Shown: positions 6,746 through 12,868 of the stretch, piece by piece
Layout: each line of letters starts with the position of its first letter
How positions within the stretch are numbered: the first letter of the stretch is position 1
Assembly (NCBI GenBank): GCA_016199015.1
Contig: JACQHN010000491.1
Coordinates: 1 to 13,498 of the forward strand
Source of the DNA: Nitrospira defluvii
GTDB lineage: Bacteria; Nitrospirota; Nitrospiria; Nitrospirales; Nitrospiraceae
Direction of reading: 5' to 3'
Length of the DNA: 13,498 nucleotides
Position numbers and translations under genes: made by a program
The notes under the pieces: model-generated
What the model was told of the DNA's origin: nothing
Databases searched by the model: none
Seen by the model: the letters and a program-made list of their open reading frames with translations, nothing else

Positions 6746-7189
6746 ATGACACGTTCTTCCTGGTCGGCTCCGAATCCGATTCCGGACAGTGTGCGCCGCA
6801 GCCTGAAGGACCTTCGCCACGGCCTGCTCGGTTTGCACAAATCCCTGATCGTCTCCGAACAGCTCACCTATGAACGCATCTACGGACGCGTCTCCTCGGC
6901 CGGGCAGCTGCTGCAGCTCGTCATGAACGATCCGTGGTTCGCCTGGCTTCACCCGCTGTCACACCTCGTCGTGCGCATCGATGTCGTCCTGGAAGATCAA
7001 GATGACACCACGGTGGAGGCGGCGCAGGAACTCCTCTCGGAGGCCCGCGCGATGCTTCGCCCTTCTGAAGAAGGTGACGGCTTCGAACGCAGTTACTACG
7101 AGGCCCTGCAACGGACGCCGGATGTCGTCCTTGCCCACGCCAGTGTGAAAAAACTGCTCAGCACAGCATGCACCGCAGCCGCTGCCTGA
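6746..7189 (+). CDS. Conserved protein of unknown function, 147 residues
   Basis: I do not recognise a named family. The protein is soluble, mostly helical by composition, without signal peptide or membrane segment. Seen: an N-terminal helix SVRRSLKDLRHGLLGLHKSL, a segment MNDPWFAWLHPLSHLVVRID at about 60-79 with two Trp, an acidic stretch LEDQDDTTVEAAQELLSEAR, and a C-terminal EEGDGFERSYYEALQRTPDV followed by helical sequence ending in alanines. The NDPWFAWLxPLSxLVVxID block looks like something under strong selection, and I have the impression that similar uncharacterised proteins occur in several proteobacteria; this is memory, not a search. The ATG at 6746 was taken because the reading frame suits it; a closer ATG at 6742 is in another frame. 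The Shine-Dalgarno is weak. The gene converges on the secreted NTF2-like gene with 24 nt between stops. Confidence 0.72.
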   Translation: MTRSSWSAPNPIPDSVRRSLKDLRHGLLGLHKSLIVSEQLTYERIYGRVSSAGQLLQLVMNDPWFAWLHPLSHLVVRIDVVLEDQDDTTVEAAQELLSEARAMLRPSEEGDGFERSYYEALQRTPDVVLAHASVKKLLSTACTAAAA

Positions 7190-7213
7190 ATCCCGGTACT
7201 GTCACGCTCTTGC

Positions 7214-7831
7214 TCAAAATAGAGGATGGTGTGGAGACGAAGAGAACGGCGCCGAACGCGGCACGCCACCTTTGTTCCCGAGAAACCGCCATCCACCCTT
7301 GTCCCGAATCAGGTAGTGGACCTCCTGAAACCAACTATCGAGCGTAATGCGCGCTCCGGATTGCACCTCGGTGCCATAGAGGCCCCCGGTGCAGGTCACC
7401 TCCACCCTTGTCCCGTCACTCGTCTGCACAACCTGCATGTCGGAAAAGAGATGTGTCGAAGACAACTGCCGATAATGCTCGAATACCTCGCTCCAAATTC
7501 GTTCTACATCAGCGACATGCAATGCATGGTAATTGTAACCAGGCGCGTAAAACTGCATCATCGCCGCGAGGTCCTGTTTCTGCAAGGCCTTCTCCGCACG
7601 ATCGAACGCCAGCAGAATCTCCGTCACGGCAGGATCTGCTCGAATCGCTTTGGCATCAATGATGATCTGTCCCTCACGCTTCAACAGCATCTCAGGGAGT
7701 AGCTGCACCGTGGCCTGAGCCGATTGACCCAGCACGAGCATCAGACTCACTGCCAGCAACCCTAACAGTCGCACTCCTATCCGCCACACTCGTCTGCGAG
7801 ATGGGGACACGTCTATGAATCGCTGCTGCAT
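7214..7831 (-). CDS. Exported NTF2-like (SnoaL/ketosteroid isomerase fold) protein
   Basis: A 205-residue protein with an N-terminal export signal: basic region SPSRRRVWRIGVR, hydrophobic core LLGLLAVSLMLVL, possible cleavage SAQA|TV near residue 42. The mature part has the order expected of an NTF2-like domain: a helix AVTEILLAFDRAEKALQKQD, the LAAMMQFYAPGYNYHAL block, a second helix VERIWSEVFEHYRQLSSTHL, then strands (DMQVVQTSDGTRVEVTC, ITLDSWFQEVHYLIRDKGGW) ending in RFLGNKG. This resembles periplasmic DUF4440/SnoaL-like proteins that look like folding or binding modules rather than enzymes; I see no catalytic triad. The ATG at 7831 is supported by GAGAGGAG (7837-7844), 5 nt upstream. The hydrophilic tail after GNKGG is Ser/Pro/His-rich and probably disordered. 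The gene converges on the 147-residue gene and is divergent from the TPR gene. Confidence 0.8.
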   Translation of the reverse strand: MQQRFIDVSPSRRRVWRIGVRLLGLLAVSLMLVLGQSAQATVQLLPEMLLKREGQIIIDAKAIRADPAVTEILLAFDRAEKALQKQDLAAMMQFYAPGYNYHALHVADVERIWSEVFEHYRQLSSTHLFSDMQVVQTSDGTRVEVTCTGGLYGTEVQSGARITLDSWFQEVHYLIRDKGGWRFLGNKGGVPRSAPFSSSPHHPLF

Positions 7832-8038
7832 TTTCGCTCCTCTCGTTCAGTGGGTGGCCCAAGGCAGATGCAGCCGTTTACCGAATCATGCAAAGCCGGT
7901 ACCCAAGCGCTCGATGGCGACTGTTATCAAGCGGGCGTATCGAACTATCACCAGAGCGAGAGATTGAAACGATGATCCAACTGCCTGCCGCTATCGAATA
8001 CCACCGCTGAAGTGAAATACCCCACGTCCATCTCCACA

Positions 8039-8120
8039 CTGTTGCACGAAGCAACAGCTCAACGTCGTCGCTGCTTGAGCGATCGTACCTGAGCCGTCTC
8101 ACCGGTGATAGTCGCACCGG
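8039..8120. repeat. Three consecutive perfect stem-loops
   Basis: Hairpin 1: CTGTTGC and GCAACAG, 7 bp, loop ACGAA (8039-8057). Hairpin 2: GCTCAA and TTGAGC, 6 bp, 12-nt loop (8057-8080), sharing one base with hairpin 1. Hairpin 3: CCGGTG and CACCGG, 6 bp, 7-nt loop (8102-8120). All lie upstream of the predicted TPR promoter, so they would not be in that leader. They could be part of a small RNA or of a cis element. No T-run follows. Confidence 0.45.
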
Positions 8121-8151
8121 GAAACGGGCCACGCTCAATTCCTGCTTTTCC

Positions 8152-8180
8152 TTGGGCCGATGGGGTGTGAGCGCTAGACT
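8152..8180 (+). promoter_or_regulatory. Putative promoter of the TPR gene
   Basis: TTGGGC (8152-8157), 17-nt spacer, TAGACT (8175-8180). The predicted start near 8187 gives a leader of about 45 nt. The same CTAGACT -10 with a TTG-type -35 at 17 nt precedes the bS22-like gene. Confidence 0.38.
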
Positions 8181-8219
8181 ACAGCGAGCGCACCCTGTGC
8201 AAGCCGAAAGGTGCACGAC

Positions 8220-8225
8220 AAGGAG
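8220..8225 (+). promoter_or_regulatory. Shine-Dalgarno that fixes the TPR gene start
   Basis: AAGGAG, 6 nt before ATG 8232. An in-frame GTG at 8211 lies upstream of this site and would add seven polar residues before the signal peptide, so 8232 is preferred. Confidence 0.75.
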
Positions 8226-8231
8226 CCGTCC

Positions 8232-9221
8232 ATGCCTGGGTCAATGAAATCCGTCCTGGTCGGGATGCTCGGCTGCACGGTCTTGTCCGTCAGCATGGCC
8301 CTCGCGGAACAGCCACGACATATCGCGACCGTCGCCTTCATCGAAAAGCCCTGGGCGCTGGCCCTGGATATCACTGGATACAGCATTCACATCAATGGGG
8401 TGAAACCGGACGGACGACGCTACTTCTTTGCGACCAATGCCGCAACGTCTATGACTCTCTCGGTCACGCTGGAGATGGTCACCGGCCAGGCAACGGGGCC
8501 AGGCTGCCTCGCCCACCTAGAACACATCGCACAGACCTCAGCGGCAAACATCAGCCAGGGCATGACGCAATACGAAGTCCGGCACATGCCCGTGATCGAG
8601 TATCTGGGTCCGGCAGTGCGCGGAGGGAACGTGGATCAATTCCATTTGTTCGCCTGTGCCGGAAAGGAGAACGTCTACGCCGACGTTCACATTTCGAAAA
8701 CAGGCTTCAAAACTGGAGATGAATCGCTGCTGCGCGACGTGCTGGCCAGCCTCGACATCGTCGCCGCTGCCGCAGCCAGCAGTCTCGATCACTTTCGGGC
8801 AGGAAGCGCGCCCTATCTTCAAGGAAAATTCGGACAAGCCATTCCGCACTACGAACAGGCGATCGCGCTTGAACAAGCGAACTCGACCCTCGACAAGGCC
8901 CTCTGGCGCCTGCTTGTTCATAACTTGGGACTGGCCTACGGCATAACCGGTGACCTCCAGCGCGCCAAGACTACGTTGGACTATGGACTCTCACAAGATC
9001 CTGCCAATTCCCTCTTTCACTACCATCTCGCCCGCACCTACGCAGAAATGAACGACCGGGACAAGGCGATGCAATCTCTCCATGCCGCCTTCCGCAACAA
9101 TCGTCACCGGGATTGGGGTGAAGCCATACCGGATCCCCGACAGGATGTTTCTTTCAGGCAATTCATGCTGGACCCTACATTCAGGAATTTAACGGAGTCA
9201 CTCATGCAACCGGCTATTTGA
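8232..9221 (+). CDS. Exported tetratricopeptide-repeat protein
   Basis: A 329-residue predicted periplasmic protein. Seen: a signal peptide (MPGSMKSVLVGMLGCTVLSV core) with likely cleavage at SMALA|EQ after residue 25. An N-terminal beta-rich domain of about 150 residues follows (for example WALALDITGYSIHINGVKPD and the VDQFHLFACAGKENVYADVH segment) that I cannot assign to a family. Two cysteines (about 92 and 142) there may form a disulfide. The C-terminal part has three TPR-like units: FRAGSAPYLQGKFGQAIPHY onwards (about 188-220), LLVHNLGLAYGITGDLQRAK onwards (about 228-259) and SLFHYHLARTYAEMNDRDKA onwards (about 260-288). TPRs serve protein-protein contacts, so a periplasmic scaffold or envelope-complex role is plausible; the N-terminal beta domain may bind a ligand. 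It is 145 nt upstream of the PilZ gene on the same strand; cotranscription is possible but not shown. Confidence 0.83.
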   Translation: MPGSMKSVLVGMLGCTVLSVSMALAEQPRHIATVAFIEKPWALALDITGYSIHINGVKPDGRRYFFATNAATSMTLSVTLEMVTGQATGPGCLAHLEHIAQTSAANISQGMTQYEVRHMPVIEYLGPAVRGGNVDQFHLFACAGKENVYADVHISKTGFKTGDESLLRDVLASLDIVAAAAASSLDHFRAGSAPYLQGKFGQAIPHYEQAIALEQANSTLDKALWRLLVHNLGLAYGITGDLQRAKTTLDYGLSQDPANSLFHYHLARTYAEMNDRDKAMQSLHAAFRNNRHRDWGEAIPDPRQDVSFRQFMLDPTFRNLTESLMQPAI

Positions 9222-9366
9222 GCAGAGGCCTCAAGCCTTGACGAGTTCAACCCCGACCCGACGGAGCAGGCGGATCCCTCTCCTCTGAGGCACTGCCGCA
9301 GGGTCTTATCAGAACAGCATGGTCTTGGTACGGTGACACAGCGGCGCATCACGGAAAGGAACATTG

Positions 9367-9735
9367 ATGTTAAAACGTAAGAACCGCCGGGTTGAGATGA
9401 ATCGACCCATTGAGCTTCAGGGCTCCCGAGGGACCAGCCAGGGCGTCGTGCGGGATTTCTCCCCGGGCGGCTGCCGGGTCGAGCAGGCTAATGCCAAGGT
9501 GCATTGCGGAATGCGATTGACGCTGCGGATCTCACTGCAGGATCGCCGAGAACCTATCGAGATCAAGCCTGCCGTCGTCACCTGGACGGACAAGGATGGG
9601 TTCGGCGTGGACTTCCTGGCGCTCTCTCAGGAAGCGCGGACTCGCGTGAAAATTGTGTACGATCTGCTCCTGGAGGCCCAGACAACCGCGGAGACGGAGC
9701 GAGTCATCACCCTGCCTTCCGTCGCCTGGAAATAG
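9367..9735 (+). CDS. PilZ-domain protein, predicted c-di-GMP receptor
   Basis: A 122-residue stand-alone PilZ protein of the cytoplasm. Seen: the RxxxR motif as R4-K-N-R-R8 directly before the first strand (VEMNRPIELQG), and the D/NxSxxG motif as D30-F-S-P-G-G35. Both are intact, so c-di-GMP binding is expected from the family. The rest follows the PilZ beta-barrel: GMRLTLRISLQ, IEIKPAVVTWTDKDGFGVDF, then a C-terminal helix starting LSQEARTRVKIVYDLLLEAQ. The likely role is to pass a c-di-GMP signal to an unknown partner (motility, attachment, exopolysaccharide or transcription). The start is ATG 9367 with GGAAAGGA at 9353-9360; a TTG at 9364 would add one residue. Nothing nearby encodes a diguanylate cyclase or phosphodiesterase, so it acts on a global pool. 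Confidence 0.9.
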   Translation: MLKRKNRRVEMNRPIELQGSRGTSQGVVRDFSPGGCRVEQANAKVHCGMRLTLRISLQDRREPIEIKPAVVTWTDKDGFGVDFLALSQEARTRVKIVYDLLLEAQTTAETERVITLPSVAWK

Positions 9736-9931
9736 GCGCCGAACCACGCGCCACCATTCCCGGAGTTTCATCCTCTCATCCGTTGATGCTTCTGACTGGC
9801 CGCTGTGACGCAATTCCGCGTGACCATCATTAGCACCCCACAGCCCACGCCGCCCGGAACGACCCCTTCGCCTCACAAGCACACCAACCGCGGCCGTTGC
9901 TGAACGACGGCTCCTTGGACGAATCCGGCTG

Positions 9932-10945
9932 TCACCCAAACAAGAGCCAGAGACCCAAAACATATCCGAGGATCATCACCAGACTATCCGGCTCAATGAG
10001 CACGTAGCGTTTTTCCACTCGATACACAATTCCCATCAGACCGACATTCATCATCAAGATGCCCCAGAGCGCTGTCAACGCATGGGCAGGCTCGATGGCG
10101 CTGAGCAATGGCCCTCCGCCGTAGGCCAGATCGGCAAAGAAGAAGGCCGCCATGTTAAACGCATTGCTGCCGAACAAATTCCCCACCGCGAGATCGAACG
10201 CGCCGAGCCGGACAGCCGCCAGAGACGTCACCAACTCAGGGAGCGTCGTCACGACTGCAACCAGACACGTTCCGACAAAGGTCGTGCTGATCCCAGATTG
10301 ATCTGCAATATCCTTGGCCGATTTCGCGAGCAAGGGGGCGGCAATGATCAACGCGAGGGTAGCTGCACCGAATCCAATGGCAGCGCGACGCAATCCGTCA
10401 CGCCGGACGGCTCCTCCCGCCAGGCTATCAACCTCTGCCTCGGCCAGAATATGCTGCGCCCGCTGACGCCGTTTGACGTCTTCCTGTCGAAACACAACCC
10501 GCATGCCGAAGATGTACACCAGCAGGAGGAGGACACTTCCCGCCCCAATGCCACCGTGGCCGATGTCGCTGCGAAGCAACACAAAAAACGCGGCCAGGCC
10601 GGTGAGAATCATCGCCAAAGAGGCGACCAAGGTATGCTCGAAGGCCGTCTGTTCCCACACGCGCCGGTCGCGATGGAGCAAATCGATGAGTCCGAGCGTG
10701 AACATGTTGGCGAGGCCGGCGCCGAAGAGATCACCCGCGGCCAGGTCGGGAGCATTCATCCACCCGGCGCTCACCGTTGTGAGCACCTCCGGCAATGACG
10801 TCGCCGCCGCCATCAGCACCACACCGACCCACAGACGACCGAGTCCTGTCAGTTCAGCGAGCTGATCGCCATAGCGAGAAAGCCTCGTCCCTGCGATGAC
10901 GATCATGGCTCCGCTCAGCAGGAGCATGATCCATGATGTGAACAC
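9932..10945 (-). CDS. Cation/Ca2+ antiporter, CaCA family (YrbG-like)
   Basis: A 337-residue inner-membrane antiporter made of two inverted five-helix halves joined by a basic cytoplasmic loop (about 153-187, rich in RQEDVKRRQRAQ and VRRDGLRR). Seen: alpha-1 repeat VGVVLMAAATSLPEVLTTV with Glu53, and alpha-2 repeat VGTCLVAVVTTLPELVTSL with Glu237 followed by GNLFGSNAFNM. In NCX_Mj the equivalent Thr-Ser-x-x-Glu residues coordinate Ca2+ and Na+. The second part of alpha-1 is AGDLFGAGLANM in place of the usual GNxxGSNxxN, so the two halves are unequal. Probable activity: Na+/Ca2+ or H+/Ca2+ exchange, expelling Ca2+. The start is GTG 10945, 5 nt after AAGGAG (10951-10956); a GTG at 10951 overlaps that site. 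It lies downstream of the hybrid kinase gene on the same strand, 236 nt away. Confidence 0.9.
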   Translation of the reverse strand: MFTSWIMLLLSGAMIVIAGTRLSRYGDQLAELTGLGRLWVGVVLMAAATSLPEVLTTVSAGWMNAPDLAAGDLFGAGLANMFTLGLIDLLHRDRRVWEQTAFEHTLVASLAMILTGLAAFFVLLRSDIGHGGIGAGSVLLLLVYIFGMRVVFRQEDVKRRQRAQHILAEAEVDSLAGGAVRRDGLRRAAIGFGAATLALIIAAPLLAKSAKDIADQSGISTTFVGTCLVAVVTTLPELVTSLAAVRLGAFDLAVGNLFGSNAFNMAAFFFADLAYGGGPLLSAIEPAHALTALWGILMMNVGLMGIVYRVEKRYVLIEPDSLVMILGYVLGLWLLFG

Positions 10946-10950
10946 TGCCA

Positions 10951-10956
10951 CTCCTT
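10951..10956 (-). promoter_or_regulatory. Shine-Dalgarno that fixes the antiporter start
   Basis: AAGGAG on the minus strand, 5 nt before GTG 10945. The in-frame GTG at 10951 overlaps the site itself, so the shorter form is preferred. Confidence 0.65.
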
Positions 10957-11181
10957 TTCAACGCCCTCATGACGGATGAGCCGGCTACCGTAGTCGCGCC
11001 GAGAGTGTGCCGTCTCTCTCCTCTTGCGTCAAGCGATCGCAAGCTCGTCATCGGCCGGAAAGCTGCACAGCAATCGGCTGTGTGTACCGGATTCGTGGCT
11101 GAAATAAGATGGGCGTTCGGAAGCAGAGATCCCGGATGCAACAGTCTCGGGCGGATTGGCCGGTTAACCTATCGAGTTCCA

Positions 11182-12699
11182 CTACGATGGGCGCGCAGGC
11201 AGGAGAATTTCACCAACCTTTTCGATGAGCGCTTGGGGGAGGAACGGCTTCTGAAGATAGGCGGCCTGAGCATCTACCCCGTGCGACACCAGCATATCCC
11301 CGGCATACCCGGAGATGTAGAGCACCTTGATCAGGGGAAACATCGTCTTCGCCCCCTGCACCAGCACGGCTGCTTTCATTCTCGGCAAGATCACATCCGT
11401 GATCAGCAAATCGCATCCGCTTTTTCGAACTTGCAGCATTTGCAACGCCTCGACACCGTCGGCCGCCGCTAGGACCTCATAACCCTGATCGCGAAGCACG
11501 GCTGCCACGAGCCGTCGAATGCCCTCATCGTCTTCAACGAGGAGGACGGTGGCACAGGTCGCCGGTACGGAGTGAGCAGCAGCCACCGCTTCAACCTCCG
11601 ATAGCTGACTGAGAGCCCGCGGCAACATCACGGTAAACCGGGTACCGCGAGCCGGCTGACTGGTCACCTCGATATAGCCCCGGCTCTCTTTCACGATGCC
11701 ATAGACCGTGGCCAATCCCAAGCCGGTTCCCTGGCCGGATTCCTTCGTGCTGAAAAACGGTTCGAAGATATGCGCGAGAGTTTCGGCATCGATCCCGCAT
11801 CCCGTGTCCTCCACGACCAACTTGACATAGGGTCCCGAAACCGCCCCAGAGTGAGACCACGCATAGTCTTGGTCTAGATCGACATTGCCCGTCTCGATCG
11901 TCAGTATGCCTCCCTCCGCCATGGCATCACGTGCATTCAGCGCCAGGTTGAGGAGCACTTGTTCAATTTGCACGGAATCGCCCAACACATGCCCCGCCTG
12001 GGGATCGAGGACAATGACGGTCTGGATCTGCTCGCCGATCAGACGGCGCAAAATATCTTCCATCTCACGAATCAACGTATTGAGCGGCACGTCGCGCTGC
12101 TCCAGCACCTGACGACGGCTGAAGGTGAGCAACTTCTTCGTCAGAGCCGCGGCCCGGGAGCCGGCCTGCCCGATCATCTCCACTTCATGGTGGCACGGGT
12201 GGGCCCCGAGCTGCTGCGCGACCCGCTGCGCATGGCCGATCACGACCATGAGCAGATTGTTGAAATCATGCGCGATGCCGGCCGCCAGACGCCCGAGCGC
12301 TTCCATCTTCTGTGACTGCCGCAGACTCTGCTCGTCTTGCTTGCGTTTCGTCAGATCCACGATCGTTTCAATGACATGCACCGGCCCGTCCATCGTCGGC
12401 GCCTTGGCCCAGTGGATCAGGAGATGTCGGCCATTCGGCATCTCCACCTCCTCAGACACCACTTCCTCGCGGGTCAAGGCCTCAGGCATGCGGCAGAATT
12501 CACATGGGCTGGCCTGTCCCGCAATCTTCTCGTGACAGCTGGCGCCCGCAATGTCGCCGAATGCGGCCAGGCAGGTCCGGTTTTGAAACTGTACGGTATA
12601 GTCGGTGGGATCGATGACTGACACGATCACCGGCTGAGAGTTGAGCAGCACCTGCGGATCGTAAGAAGGGCGGTGGGACGACTGCGTGGAACCAGCCAT
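11182..12699 (-). CDS. Soluble PAS hybrid sensor histidine kinase with C-terminal receiver
   Basis: A 505-residue cytoplasmic hybrid kinase without membrane segment. Seen (from ATG 12699): a PAS-type sensor at about 15-118 with Cys55, Cys66 and Cys69 in SCHEKIAGQASPCEFC and the PAC-like end VHVIETIVDLTKRKQDEQ; an H-box LGRLAAGIAHDFNNL with phospho-acceptor His144; an N-box LLNLALNARDAM with Asn255; G1 DTGCGI (298-303) and G2 GQGTGLGL (322-329). A receiver at about 384-500 has Asp390/Asp391, phospho-acceptor Asp435 in LLITDVILPRM, and Lys484 in LQKPF. All catalytic residues are present. The AHDFNNL H-box with C-terminal receiver is common in orphan kinases of environmental bacteria. The partner is not adjacent. 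GAGGA (12705-12709) 5 nt upstream favours ATG 12699 over ATG 12711. It is flanked by antiporter and Mg2+-ATPase genes; any regulatory link is inference. Confidence 0.93.
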   Translation of the reverse strand: MAGSTQSSHRPSYDPQVLLNSQPVIVSVIDPTDYTVQFQNRTCLAAFGDIAGASCHEKIAGQASPCEFCRMPEALTREEVVSEEVEMPNGRHLLIHWAKAPTMDGPVHVIETIVDLTKRKQDEQSLRQSQKMEALGRLAAGIAHDFNNLLMVVIGHAQRVAQQLGAHPCHHEVEMIGQAGSRAAALTKKLLTFSRRQVLEQRDVPLNTLIREMEDILRRLIGEQIQTVIVLDPQAGHVLGDSVQIEQVLLNLALNARDAMAEGGILTIETGNVDLDQDYAWSHSGAVSGPYVKLVVEDTGCGIDAETLAHIFEPFFSTKESGQGTGLGLATVYGIVKESRGYIEVTSQPARGTRFTVMLPRALSQLSEVEAVAAAHSVPATCATVLLVEDDEGIRRLVAAVLRDQGYEVLAAADGVEALQMLQVRKSGCDLLITDVILPRMKAAVLVQGAKTMFPLIKVLYISGYAGDMLVSHGVDAQAAYLQKPFLPQALIEKVGEILLPARPS

Positions 12700-12704
12700 G
12701 GGCG

Positions 12705-12709
12705 TCCTC
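12705..12709 (-). promoter_or_regulatory. Shine-Dalgarno that fixes the kinase start
   Basis: GAGGA on the minus strand, 5 nt before ATG 12699; ATG 12711 has no purine-rich site at a suitable distance. Confidence 0.6.
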
Positions 12710-12734
12710 ATACGAAGGAGAAGAATGGAAGAAA

Positions 12735-12776
12735 AGTGGTATCGATTCCTCCTAGTGGTTGTACTACATCACCACT
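12735..12776. repeat. Three AGTGGT half-sites, two forming a dyad over the kinase promoter
   Basis: AGTGGT at 12735-12740 and 12754-12759, and its complement ACCACT at 12771-12776. The last two form an inverted repeat with an 11-nt centre; the first is a direct repeat 19 bp away. The dyad covers the -10 and spacer of the promoter at 12758-12785, the usual place for a repressor operator. Confidence 0.42.
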
Positions 12777-12785
12777 GACAGTCAA
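12758..12785 (-). promoter_or_regulatory. Putative sigma70 promoter of the hybrid kinase gene
   Basis: Minus strand: TTGACT (12780-12785, 5 of 6), 16-nt spacer, TACAAC (12758-12763, 4 of 6). The transcript would start near 12751, giving a leader of about 50 nt. An AGTGGT/ACCACT dyad overlaps it. Confidence 0.42.
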
Positions 12786-12812
12786 GGAGATGATGGATTG
12801 CATGAAGCAGGA

Positions 12813-12843
12813 GTCGGCCGATCGGCGCCTCTCCCCGACCGAC
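12813..12843 (-). terminator. Stem-loop 3' of the Mg2+-ATPase gene, weak terminator candidate
   Basis: Arms 12835-12843 and 12813-12821 form a 9-bp stem with two G-T pairs on the minus strand, starting 25 nt after the Mg2+-ATPase stop codon. No run of T follows, so it may be only a 3'-end stabilising hairpin or a partial terminator separating the ATPase from the kinase gene. Confidence 0.28.
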
Positions 12844-12868
12844 GCGTGAAAAATTGTTGCACGCCTCC

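Larger units (their letters stand above)
7832..8231. other. 400-nt divergent intergenic region
   Basis: It separates the NTF2-like gene (minus) from the TPR gene (plus). It holds three adjacent stem-loops (8039-8120), a likely promoter for the TPR gene (8152-8180), and a 35-codon ORF (7868-7975, ATG to TGA) whose product contains ALDGDCYQAGVSNY, faintly TPR-like; that ORF has only a weak AAGG upstream and may be a chance frame or a gene remnant. No tRNA, terminator with T-run or tandem repeat is visible. Confidence 0.5.

Noticed and set aside
7878..8216. 112-codon minus-strand frame in the intergenic region
   Set aside because: Trp/Arg/Ser-rich translation without pattern, no ribosome site, and it runs through the stem-loops and the TPR promoter.
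9736..9931. Search for a terminator or RNA gene between the PilZ and antiporter genes
   Set aside because: Only 4-bp stems (for example ACGC and GCGT near 9809-9822) and no T-run; nothing reportable.
10082..10798. 238-codon plus-strand frame opposite the antiporter
   Set aside because: Its product is Arg/His/Gln-rich with no hydrophobic pattern; the minus strand encodes the conserved alpha repeats.
11162..11169. Palindrome GGTTAACC beyond the kinase stop codon
   Set aside because: An isolated 8-bp palindrome without a loop or T-run; not distinguishable from chance.
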